Origin: Microcaldota archaeon
Lineage (GTDB): Archaea; Micrarchaeota; Micrarchaeia; Micrarchaeales; Micrarchaeaceae
DNA length: 5,777 nucleotides
NCBI GenBank assembly: GCA_021851535.1
Contig: JAJZDT010000063.1
Location: 1 to 5,777 of the forward strand
Direction: 5' to 3'
This document shows, piece after piece, positions 1 through 5,324 of this stretch (positions are counted from its first letter, which is position 1; every line of letters begins with the position of its first letter). Made by a program: the position numbers and the translations under genes. The notes beneath the pieces were generated by a model, which was given only the letters and a program-made list of their open reading frames with translations, was not told the DNA's origin and ran no database searches.

Positions 1-1
1 A

Positions 2-637
2 TTTAATATAGGTTCTTGCATACATAATCTTGAGTCTGGAATAATATCTGGATTTATAAGTACAATGCGCGGCATGACTACTATAATGCGCGAGCACGAA
101 TGCATCTCTAATGGGGATGATAGGTGCGCATTCACTGAAACAAAGCATCTCATAAAAAGTGATAGCAATATACTTATAGAGGATACGATAGTTGAGTTTA
201 CTTCGTATATGTCAAATAGAATTATAAAAAAAGAGTATACTAACAAACATTTTAGCATGTTATATAATCAGTTATTATGGCATTCCCTATTACATATAAA
301 ATATTCAGATATAATAAATAAATTGCTCTACTACTCTGGAATACAGATGGGCAATGCAATCAACTCGAATATGCATTTAAATAGCAAACAAAAAACAATA
401 AAAGAGCTTGAGCGAATAATAAGCTTATTAAACTTTGGTGAACTAAAAGTAAAAAGTGTTAAGCCGTTAAATATAACGGTTGAATTTGATGTTATATCAT
501 CAAGGCGCCAATTCGTCGACGCATCGCTTGCATTCATAAAAGGCTTTTTGGAGAGCCAGGGTATGAAAAAGCAGCTCGATGCAATAGAAGAGAAGCGCTA
601 CAATAAATATCTTATAACGATAAAAGAAAAAAAGTAG
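2..637 (+). CDS. Tandem V4R-domain protein, 5' end outside the window
   Basis: The reading frame is open from base 2 with no stop, so the gene starts upstream and only the last 211 residues are visible; the ATG at 65 lies inside the first domain and is not the true start. The first 50 visible residues match the end of a V4R domain: a cysteine and Gly-rich helix (SCIHNLESGIISGF) followed by the signature E-x-x-C-I-x-N-G-D-x-x-C-x-F. After a linker comes what looks like a second V4R fold. Its helix near DASLAFIKGFLES and the closing strand KYLITI are recognisable, but the paired cysteines are replaced (EKRYNKY). V4R domains are small-molecule-binding domains, some with a Zn-binding cysteine site, found in bacteriochlorophyll-related reductases and in archaeal regulators and small proteins. 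The ligand here is unknown. The stop lies 16 bases before secY, so the two are probably co-transcribed. Confidence is good for the first domain and moderate for the second. Confidence 0.72.
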   Translation, partial: FNIGSCIHNLESGIISGFISTMRGMTTIMREHECISNGDDRCAFTETKHLIKSDSNILIEDTIVEFTSYMSNRIIKKEYTNKHFSMLYNQLLWHSLLHIKYSDIINKLLYYSGIQMGNAINSNMHLNSKQKTIKELERIISLLNFGELKVKSVKPLNITVEFDVISSRRQFVDASLAFIKGFLESQGMKKQLDAIEEKRYNKYLITIKEKK

Positions 638-653
638 ATAATGGTGTTTTCTA

Positions 654-2117
654 ATGGCAATGGAATTCATGGATAAGATTTCAAGGTTTATACCTGCAAT
701 AAAACCGCCCTCTAAACCATTATCACTCAGAGAAAAAATTTATTGGACTGGCGCAATACTTGCAGTATATTTTGTTTTATATAATGTGAATGCATACGGA
801 GTTAGCAATACCACAAGTACATCAACACTGCAGCTTGTAAGTATAATATTTGCCGCTAAGATAGGCAGTATAATAACTGTCGGAATAGGTCCAATAGTGC
901 TTGCAAGCATACTGCTTCAATTTATATCCGGTTCTGGTCTATTTAAAATAGATATGGAAAATCCTGCTGAAAAGGCGCGTTATCAAGCCTTCCAAAAGCT
1001 GCTCTCAATAGTGATAGCATTGGTCGAATCATTTGCATATGCTATAAGCGGGTTCGTTCCTGTTATATCTACGGCATTTATTGGCATTGTGGTGTTGCAG
1101 CTTGCAATTGGGGCCATTGCCATAATATTCTTGGACGAGATGATGAGTAAATACGGCGTGACATCAGGTATCAACATGTTCATAGCGAGCGGCGTTTCAT
1201 ATGCAATAATCGCCGGAACAATAGAGATACTGTTGCCAGAGGCAGGTGCTGTGCTTAGTGCCGGCGGCGCAGCCGCAATATCAAATATGGTGCTTGTATT
1301 TGCTCCATTATTTTTCTCAATACTAATATTTGCGGTCAGCATATACGCATATGAAACAAAGGTTGAGCTTCCGCTTTCATTCGAACAGTTGCGTGGCGTT
1401 GGGGGAAGATTGCCAATACCATTTCTTTATGTAAGTGTATTGCCAGTAATACTTGCGTCTGCATTAGAATTAAGTTTAACGGTGTGGTTTAGATTTATAG
1501 CAAATGTTACTGGAACATTTGCAAATCTTGCAAAGTTCATAGCATACTATCAGCCGGTCGGCACCGCATCTGGAGGAACAACACTGCAATTAACTGGAGG
1601 TATAACATATCTAATATCCCCGACATTTCCTTTGCCGTATGCTGCACCTCTTGGTATTGGAGGATATGGTCCATACATACAATATCTTTTAACCAGTACG
1701 AGTTCATTATTTCTTCCTTGGGGAGGGGTAATGTTAATTCCTGAATGGGTGCACGCAATTGTATATGTTGTTGTACTAATAATACTATGTATAATCTTTG
1801 GAAAGTTCTGGGTAGAAATGTCTGGCCAGGGTGCAAAGAATATAGCAGAGCAGTTAGGTTCGATGGGTTGGCAGATACCAGGGTTTAGAAGAGATCCAAG
1901 AATAGTAGAGTCGCTGCTTAATAAATATATACCGACGGTTACAGTACTGGGAAGTATATTTGTTGGGCTGCTTGCCGCGCTTGCAACACTTACAGGAGCA
2001 GTAGGCACAGGAATGGGAATATTACTTACTGTAGGTATAATATATATGCTATATCAGCAGCTAGAGCAGGAGCGCCTATACGATACGTATCCGATATTAA
2101 ACAAGATCGCAAAATGA
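654..2117 (+). CDS. secY: Preprotein translocase subunit SecY (Sec61 alpha homologue)
   Basis: Pore-forming subunit of the SecYE-beta channel in the cytoplasmic membrane, which moves unfolded proteins across the membrane and inserts membrane proteins. The 487-residue product can be followed from end to end against archaeal SecY. It has an amphipathic N-terminus with the LREKIYWTG entry to TM1, the GIGPIVLASILLQF stretch of TM2b (71-95), the LDEMMSKYG cytoplasmic loop (160-168), and the C4 loop with its conserved Arg (EQLRGVGGRLP, 244-254). The C5 loop GFRRDP (410-415), which contacts ribosome and SRP receptor, and the TM10 end LLTVGIIYMLYQQ are also present. It is about 50 residues longer than the Methanocaldococcus form, almost all in the external TM7-TM8 region (about 272-366). 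The ATG at 654 is preceded by GGTG at 643-646; in-frame ATGs at residues 3 and 6 are alternatives. The gene is not beside rpl15, its common archaeal neighbour, at least within this window. Confidence 0.97.
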   Translation: MAMEFMDKISRFIPAIKPPSKPLSLREKIYWTGAILAVYFVLYNVNAYGVSNTTSTSTLQLVSIIFAAKIGSIITVGIGPIVLASILLQFISGSGLFKIDMENPAEKARYQAFQKLLSIVIALVESFAYAISGFVPVISTAFIGIVVLQLAIGAIAIIFLDEMMSKYGVTSGINMFIASGVSYAIIAGTIEILLPEAGAVLSAGGAAAISNMVLVFAPLFFSILIFAVSIYAYETKVELPLSFEQLRGVGGRLPIPFLYVSVLPVILASALELSLTVWFRFIANVTGTFANLAKFIAYYQPVGTASGGTTLQLTGGITYLISPTFPLPYAAPLGIGGYGPYIQYLLTSTSSLFLPWGGVMLIPEWVHAIVYVVVLIILCIIFGKFWVEMSGQGAKNIAEQLGSMGWQIPGFRRDPRIVESLLNKYIPTVTVLGSIFVGLLAALATLTGAVGTGMGILLTVGIIYMLYQQLEQERLYDTYPILNKIAK

Positions 2118-2125
2118 GATTTGAA

Positions 2126-2133
2126 TTTTTTTT
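2126..2133 (+). terminator. T8 tract after secY
   Basis: Eight consecutive T bases begin 8 bases after the secY stop codon. Archaeal RNA polymerase terminates at such T-runs without needing a hairpin. The position fits the end of the V4R-secY transcript. Confidence 0.6.
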
Positions 2134-2141
2134 GTGATTAA

Positions 2142-2443
2142 TATATAAATGGAGAATGTAAGGTTTATAGGTGCGAGTGCTTAATAGAGGGTCTTGAAAA
2201 TCTTTAAACCTCCCTTACTTCCCCTATTACAAAAAGTCCAAATTCTTTTTGGTTGAATAGTAAATCCGCGGCAGAACCTGTTGACGACCGGATTTTGCAT
2301 ACGTAGACGTCCATAAACGTTAGCGGAGTTGCCGTCTTTCGACGACAGCAGCCGCAGGTCTTAAAATGAATATCTTAAACTTGACTTCGCCACATTACAA
2401 TCCATTTACCTCCATTCGTGAAACCTTCAAAAGACATAATTGA
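2142..2443 (+). pseudogene. Decayed 3' end of an IS200/IS605-type tnpB (candidate)
   Basis: The + strand frame starting at 2142 reads as a protein tail broken by stops. First comes a zinc-ribbon-like CKVYRCEC (2157-2180) followed by LIEGLENL and a TAA (2205). This resembles a damaged version of the TnpB end in which Y-x-C-x-x-C-G-L is followed by D-R-D-L-N-A-S-x-N-L. The frame resumes with TSPITKSPNSFWLNSKSAAE and PVDDRILHT, then has a TAG (2304), and continues TSINVSGVAVFRRQQPQVLK to a TGA (2367). Adding one A to the A4 run at 2363-2366 would join it to MNILNLTSPHYNP and TSIRETFKRHN, ending at TGA 2441-2443. Apart from two stops and one frameshift the frame is coherent, and the region is visibly richer in G+C than its flanks. 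No catalytic core is present, so it would be non-functional. The family call rests on the short ribbon motif and is tentative. Confidence 0.42.
2230..2355 (+). repeat. Three successive inverted repeats (hairpin cluster)
   Basis: Three stem-loops follow one another. (a) CAAAAAG at 2230-2236 pairs with CTTTTTG at 2245-2251. (b) AAATCCG at 2262-2268 pairs with CGGATTT at 2289-2295 around a 20-base loop. (c) GCGG at 2323-2326 plus GTTGCCGTC at 2328-2336 pair with GACGACAGC at 2341-2349 plus CCGC at 2352-2355 around a TTTC loop, with one C/A mismatch, one G-U pair and a small internal loop. Stem (c) is by far the strongest fold seen between the genes. It lies inside the candidate tnpB tail. In IS200/IS605 elements that segment doubles as the source of the guide (omega/re) RNA, so an RNA remnant is one reading; no function is proven. 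Confidence 0.45.
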
Positions 2444-2463
2444 TTATTATATTAGTGCTCTTG

Positions 2464-2505
2464 AAAAAATTGAAATGAAATACACATAAGCAAATATATT
2501 TTGCT
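2464..2505 (-). terminator. Hairpin and T-tract after the NUDIX gene
   Basis: On the - strand the NUDIX stop codon is followed 10 bases later by a perfect 6-bp stem-loop (AGCAAA at 2489-2494 with TTTGCT at 2500-2505, 5-base AT loop). A T6 tract follows at 2464-2469. This is a plausible transcription end for the NUDIX transcript. Confidence 0.45.
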
Positions 2506-2515
2506 ATTAATAGAA

Positions 2516-3058
2516 TCAAATAGGCTTTGGATATATTTTTAAGATATCCTCTGCCTTCTTCAAAAAAGCAGTGTCACTCTTATTCGAGAATCGCTCACCA
2601 GGCCCTTCATTCGGGTTTGTATTCATTAATTTTAGTGCATCTCTAAAGCTTTCCACCCATACCATTTCTAATCCAGCTGCAACTTCATATTTATCTAGTT
2701 TTGGTTTGTTAGGCTTGCCGATAGTATGCGCCAAGAAACAGTAGACCATTTTAATCAACTTTGATGTATTCCGATATTGTATGTTGAAGCCTACACCACG
2801 ATCTATCTCTATATTATAACCTATCCCTTCCAACATTTCTCTTTTAAGTGCCTCTTCAGGATTTTCACCTTCCTCCAGCCCCCCACCTGGGACTTCGTAT
2901 GATTTATCCCTAGAAGAATACATTAATACAAGCCTACCTTTATGATTCAATACAATTGCTCTGGCCTCTTTTCTTAGTCTATATTCACTCGTATCGCCCG
3001 GCTTCAAACCAACGTCCTCTTCTGTAAGCTCTTTCAATAACTCTAGAGTATATTTCAT
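2516..3058 (-). CDS. NUDIX hydrolase with an altered Nudix box
   Basis: The 180-residue protein has a single NUDIX fold, expected to cleave nucleoside diphosphates linked to another moiety in the cytoplasm; the substrate cannot be told from the sequence. The Nudix box occupies residues 59-81: the SYEVPGGGLEEGE segment, then R73-E74, E77 and G80. The canonical pattern is G-x5-E-x7-R-E-U-x-E-E-x-G-U. Here the second Glu of the EE pair, a metal ligand in MutT, is Gly78 (codon GGG, plus-strand bases 2825-2827, one transition away from GAG). Activity may therefore be reduced. The start chosen is the ATG at 3058-3056, because GGTGAG (3067-3062) lies just upstream. A longer in-frame TTG start at 3106 has no SD, and its extra codons overlap a methyltransferase remnant read in another frame. 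The gene runs opposite to its neighbours and may be a horizontally acquired insertion. Confidence 0.85.
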   Translation of the reverse strand: MKYTLELLKELTEEDVGLKPGDTSEYRLRKEARAIVLNHKGRLVLMYSSRDKSYEVPGGGLEEGENPEEALKREMLEGIGYNIEIDRGVGFNIQYRNTSKLIKMVYCFLAHTIGKPNKPKLDKYEVAAGLEMVWVESFRDALKLMNTNPNEGPGERFSNKSDTAFLKKAEDILKIYPKPI

Positions 3059-3266
3059 TAACTCACCAAGATAATATAAACACTGCAAAACCTTCCGGTT
3101 CCGCAAGCAAAATCCAGTATTGTTTTTACATCCTGTTTTTTGAAGAACCGCTGAGATACTTCATGCTTTCCGAAGGTAAGTGTTGATTAAATAATTTCCC
3201 ATTATAGTAGCCAAACAACCCCTGCTCTCCGGTTTCGTGTACAAGTTGTTTCTGTTTCATTTTCAT
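3058..3266 (-). pseudogene. N-terminal remnant of a SAM-dependent methyltransferase
   Basis: On the - strand an ATG at 3266, with GAGGG (3277-3273) as SD, opens a 46-residue frame that begins MKMKQKQLVHETGEQGLFGY and stops at 3126. In a second - strand frame the sequence reads QRFFKKQDVK and then TILDFACGTGRF (3123-3088). The latter is a textbook motif I, the SAM-binding D-x-x-C-G-T-G loop of class I methyltransferases, at the expected distance from an N-terminus. Joining the two frames needs a single frameshift around 3150-3165. The second frame ends eight residues after motif I at a TAA (3060-3058), whose last base is the A of the NUDIX ATG. Motifs II onward are missing, so no enzyme can be made. 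This looks like a methyltransferase gene truncated where the NUDIX gene now begins. Product specificity is unknown. Confidence 0.62.
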
Positions 3267-3289
3267 AGATAACCCTCAAAAAAAGTTCT

Positions 3290-3297
3290 TTTATATT
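3290..3297 (-). promoter_or_regulatory. TATA-like box for the methyltransferase remnant and NUDIX gene
   Basis: On the - strand the sequence reads AAATATAAAAG across 3298-3288, an archaeal TATA-like element about 25-30 bases from the ATG at 3266. It would start a transcript near that codon and carry the remnant as a leader of roughly 200 bases ahead of the NUDIX gene. The call rests on sequence only. Confidence 0.4.
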
Positions 3298-3317
3298 TAT
3301 GCTTTATATTCTGATAG

Positions 3318-3326
3318 TTATATATA
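3318..3326 (+). promoter_or_regulatory. TATA-like box for the rpl1 operon
   Basis: TTATATATA lies about 75-80 bases before the rpl1 ATG. With usual archaeal spacing, transcription would begin around 3345-3352 and leave a leader of about 50 bases. A second AT-rich candidate, TTTATATT (3303-3310), lies just upstream. It is divergent from the - strand promoter nearby. Confidence 0.45.
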
Positions 3327-3350
3327 GTTTTCTGCAGCAATATTCTATTA

Positions 3351-3392
3351 TTAAACTGGTTTTCCCGTTTAGACTGCATTTATGCAGGAGGG
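3351..3392 (+). promoter_or_regulatory. Structured leader of the rpl1 operon, with SD
   Basis: Two hairpins stand in tandem just before rpl1. The first pairs TTAAAC and GG (3351-3359) with CC and GTTTAG (3364-3372) around a T4 loop, with one T/C mismatch. The second is CTGCAT/ATGCAG (3374-3387) with almost no loop, or a 5-bp stem with loop TTTA. The strong SD GGAGGG (3387-3392) shares its first base with the second stem and sits six bases from the ATG. uL1 is known in bacteria and methanogens to repress its own mRNA, so a regulatory leader is plausible. The actual uL1 binding motif was not identified. Confidence 0.42.
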
Positions 3393-3398
3393 ATTATA

Positions 3399-4031
3399 AT
3401 GCAACAGAATGATATAGACAAAATTAATGCTTTCCTTGCTGAAAACAAGGGGAAGAGAAAATTCGTGCAGAGCGTGGAGCTTGCGATAAATTTTAAAGGC
3501 ATAGACTTTAACAAGACGGACAATCGTTTGAATCTGTCTGTGGTGTTGCCGTTTGGAAAGGGAAAGCAGAGCAATGCTGCTGTATTTACTGATGATTTAA
3601 AGATATCTGAGCAGGCAAAGAAGTTGGATGTTCGCGTCATATCTAGTGCGGAATTACAATTAATAGCAAAGGATCAATTAAAGCAGAATGAATTGCTCTC
3701 TTATGAGATGCTCGCGCAGCCAAATCTTATGCCTCAGATAGCAAAAGCTGTGGGACAGTTTTTAGGTCCTAGAGGTAAAATGCCAAAGCCTATAGTCAGC
3801 GGCGATTTGGAGACAATATTAAAGAATGTGAGCAGGTCAGTTTATATTAGGAGCAAGGGCAAATATCTTCCAACAGTGCACTGTGTTGTCGGAACAGAGA
3901 GTATGCCAATAAATGAGATAACATCTAATATAGATGCTGTGTTCAACGATGTTGCAAAGAAAGTTGGTCGCCAGAACATACGCTCAACATATATAAAGTT
4001 GACAATGAGCAAGCCACTGAAATTACTATGA
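3399..4031 (+). CDS. rpl1: Large-subunit ribosomal protein uL1 (L1)
   Basis: uL1 binds 23S rRNA helices H76-H78 and forms the mobile L1 stalk that handles deacylated tRNA at the E site. In bacteria and some archaea it also represses its own mRNA. The 210-residue length is normal for an archaeal uL1. Domain I begins with VELAINFKGIDFNK (26-39), which leads into the RNA-binding strand LNLSVVLPFGKGK. Domain II contains the hallmark LGPRGKMPKP (122-131). The chain returns to domain I with the IRSTYIKLTMSKP C-terminus. The ATG at 3399 is fixed by GGAGGG six bases upstream. The gene leads a three-gene stalk operon, and its stop (TGA 4029-4031) overlaps the SD of rpl10. The usual archaeal upstream partner, uL11, is absent. 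Confidence 0.96.
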   Translation: MQQNDIDKINAFLAENKGKRKFVQSVELAINFKGIDFNKTDNRLNLSVVLPFGKGKQSNAAVFTDDLKISEQAKKLDVRVISSAELQLIAKDQLKQNELLSYEMLAQPNLMPQIAKAVGQFLGPRGKMPKPIVSGDLETILKNVSRSVYIRSKGKYLPTVHCVVGTESMPINEITSNIDAVFNDVAKKVGRQNIRSTYIKLTMSKPLKLL

Positions 4032-4040
4032 GGTTATTTT

Positions 4041-4868
4041 ATGATTAATAAAAAACAAAAAATGAAATTTGTTGAGGAGCATTCTAAGCTCTTTGGAAAG
4101 TATAAGAGCGTTGGAATAATACAGTTAAATGGGATTCCTGATAGATTATTCCAGTTGTCAAAGAACAAGTTGCGCGCTGATACATATATAATCGTGGGAA
4201 GAAAGAATATGCTAAAGCGTGTTCTTGAGAGTAATCCTAAAGCCAGCAAGCTTGTTGAGTATCTTGGCAACACATCAGCAATAGTCTTTAGCAATAAGGA
4301 TCCATTCGAGTTAAATATGCAGTTTAAATCCAATGCGTTAAAGCTTGCGGCAAAGCCAAATCAGATAGCGCCACAAGATATTACGATTAGTAGTGGTGAG
4401 ACAACTCTTCAGCCAGGTAAATCAGTAACAGAGTTAAAACAGGCTGGAATAGATACGCAGATACAAAAAGGAAAGGTTGTTATAGCAAAGGATAAAACAA
4501 TAAAGAAAGGAGAGATTATAACTGCCGGTTTATCAAAGGCACTTCAGACATTAAATATAAAGCCATTTGATGTGAGTGTAGGCCCTTCAGCAGTATTCTT
4601 TGAAAATATGGTATTTAGCAGCAAGGTTTTAGGCATAACACGCGATAGTACTATGCATGAGCTTAATTTGGCGATGCAGCATGTACTGGCAGTGAGTATG
4701 GCAGGAAACATTGTTAATGCGTTAACAATAAATAGACTTATAGCAAAAGCATACAATAATGCAATGTATCTTGGAGTTGAATGTAAGATTTATGATAGCG
4801 GTGTTGTAGATAAGCTTCTTGCGATAGGTTCATTACAGGCAAAGGCATTGGAGAATGCAAAGAAATGA
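4041..4868 (+). CDS. rpl10: Large-subunit ribosomal protein uL10 (P0), lacking the C-terminal tail
   Basis: P0 anchors L12 dimers to 23S rRNA at the GTPase-associated centre. The N-terminal rRNA-binding domain (about 1-110, with TYIIVGRKNMLKR at 48-60) is present. So is the archaeal/eukaryal insertion domain (about 111-185: IAPQDITISSGETTLQPGKS, KVVIAKDKTIKKGEIIT, LNIKPFDVSVG). The helical spine follows (about 204-275) with helices around 207-226, 229-249 and 254-272 that would hold L12 dimers. The protein then ends at ENAKK, giving 275 residues. Well-known archaeal P0 proteins are about 335-345 residues and end in a Lys/Glu-rich tail with a GLFG-like tip; that tail is missing. Only 19 bases separate the stop from rpl12, so no frameshifted tail is hidden there. 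GAGGTT (4030-4035) is the SD. Confidence 0.95.
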   Translation: MINKKQKMKFVEEHSKLFGKYKSVGIIQLNGIPDRLFQLSKNKLRADTYIIVGRKNMLKRVLESNPKASKLVEYLGNTSAIVFSNKDPFELNMQFKSNALKLAAKPNQIAPQDITISSGETTLQPGKSVTELKQAGIDTQIQKGKVVIAKDKTIKKGEIITAGLSKALQTLNIKPFDVSVGPSAVFFENMVFSSKVLGITRDSTMHELNLAMQHVLAVSMAGNIVNALTINRLIAKAYNNAMYLGVECKIYDSGVVDKLLAIGSLQAKALENAKK

Positions 4869-4887
4869 TATTAAATAAGGTGAAATT

Positions 4888-5190
4888 ATGGAATATATAT
4901 ACGCGGCATTATTGCTTGATACAGCCGGTAAAGAGATAAACGAAAAGAACATAATGGAGGTAGTTAAGGCAGCGGGCGCAAGTCCTGACGAGGCACAGGC
5001 TAAGGCCATAGTCGCATCTCTAAAGGATGTTAACATAAAAGATGTTATAAAGAATGCGCAGAGTATGCAGATGTCAGCAGCTCCAGCAGCAGCTCCAGCA
5101 GCACATGCAGCTCCAAAGAAAGAGGAGAAAAAGGAGGAGAAGAAGACTGAAGAGGAAGCTGTTGGCGGATTAGCTGGATTGTTTGGCTAA
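4888..5190 (+). CDS. rpl12: Ribosomal protein L12/P1 (archaeal acidic stalk protein)
   Basis: P1 dimers sit on the helical spine of uL10, and their flexible tails recruit elongation and initiation factors. The 100-residue protein has the standard parts. The N-terminal dimerisation helices (1-57, [19 protein letters not shown] at the start) are followed by an Ala/Pro hinge (63-76) encoded by a short GCAGCTCCA-type repetition. A Lys/Glu tract (77-90) and the factor-binding tip GGLAGLFG (93-100) complete it. The length is normal for the family. GGTGA at 4879-4883, five bases before the ATG, is a close match to the archaeal SD. It is the last gene of the rpl1-rpl10-rpl12 operon. Since uL10 here has no tail of its own, P1 would supply all the factor-binding tips of the stalk. 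Confidence 0.97.
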   Translation: MEYIYAALLLDTAGKEINEKNIMEVVKAAGASPDEAQAKAIVASLKDVNIKDVIKNAQSMQMSAAPAAAPAAHAAPKKEEKKEEKKTEEEAVGGLAGLFG

Positions 5191-5196
5191 TTAGAT

Positions 5197-5286
5197 AAAA
5201 GATAACGCCGCATCAAGAGATGCATATTTTGCACAAAATGTAACGAATGTGCATCTCATTTCCATAGTATGATACGTTATCTATTT
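5197..5286. repeat. Nested inverted repeats between rpl12 and the ferredoxin gene
   Basis: An outer perfect 8-bp pair, AGATAACG (5200-5207) with CGTTATCT (5275-5282), can be lengthened by AAA/TTT across a single bulged A (5283). Inside it lies a second perfect 8-bp pair, GAGATGCA (5217-5224) with TGCATCTC (5250-5257). Within that loop is a small ATTTT/AAAAT stem (5226-5239). The whole can fold as one long interrupted hairpin of about 90 bases. It may act as the 3' end of the ribosomal transcript or as a separate structured RNA; no known RNA family is recognised. Confidence 0.5.
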
Positions 5287-5291
5287 AAATA
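5284..5291 (+). promoter_or_regulatory. TATA-like box for the ferredoxin gene
   Basis: TTTAAATA, within an AT stretch, stands about 35-40 bases before the ferredoxin ATG. The expected start of transcription would be around 5312-5318, giving a very short leader. It directly abuts the nested inverted repeats. Confidence 0.4.
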
Positions 5292-5324
5292 TTAATGCGA
5301 TTATTTCTAATAAATGTGATTTGA

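Noticed and set aside
983..1342. A - strand ORF (119 codons) opposite secY.
   Set aside because: It is another shadow frame; the opposite strand encodes conserved SecY segments.
1550..2008. A long - strand ORF (152 codons) opposite secY.
   Set aside because: It is antisense to a clearly conserved membrane protein gene and its translation shows no domain. It is a shadow frame.
2150..2183. An 11-codon + strand ORF (starting ATG GAG AAT) just after an AT-rich TATA-like stretch.
   Set aside because: It is too short to judge and has no SD. It overlaps the candidate tnpB remnant in another frame.
2181..2300. A 39-codon - strand ORF (ATG at 2300, TAA at 2183-2181) that stays open upstream to 2360.
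   Set aside because: It is antisense to the better-supported tnpB-like frame, has no SD, and matches no family I recognise. A frame this short can be open by chance.
2262..2360. A possible tRNA or known stable RNA, because of strong stems and higher G+C.
   Set aside because: No cloverleaf, T-loop (TTCGANNC-type) or 7-base anticodon arm can be assembled, and no SRP, RNase P or 5S signature motif is seen.
3059..3106. An N-terminal extension of the NUDIX protein from a TTG at 3106.
   Set aside because: The same bases encode the methyltransferase motif I in another frame, the TTG has no SD, and the ATG at 3058 has GGTGAG upstream.
5076..5160. Repetitive GCAGCTCCA units and a purine-rich run, possibly a tandem-repeat element.
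   Set aside because: They encode the normal Ala/Pro hinge and Lys/Glu tract of L12/P1, so coding explains the repetition.
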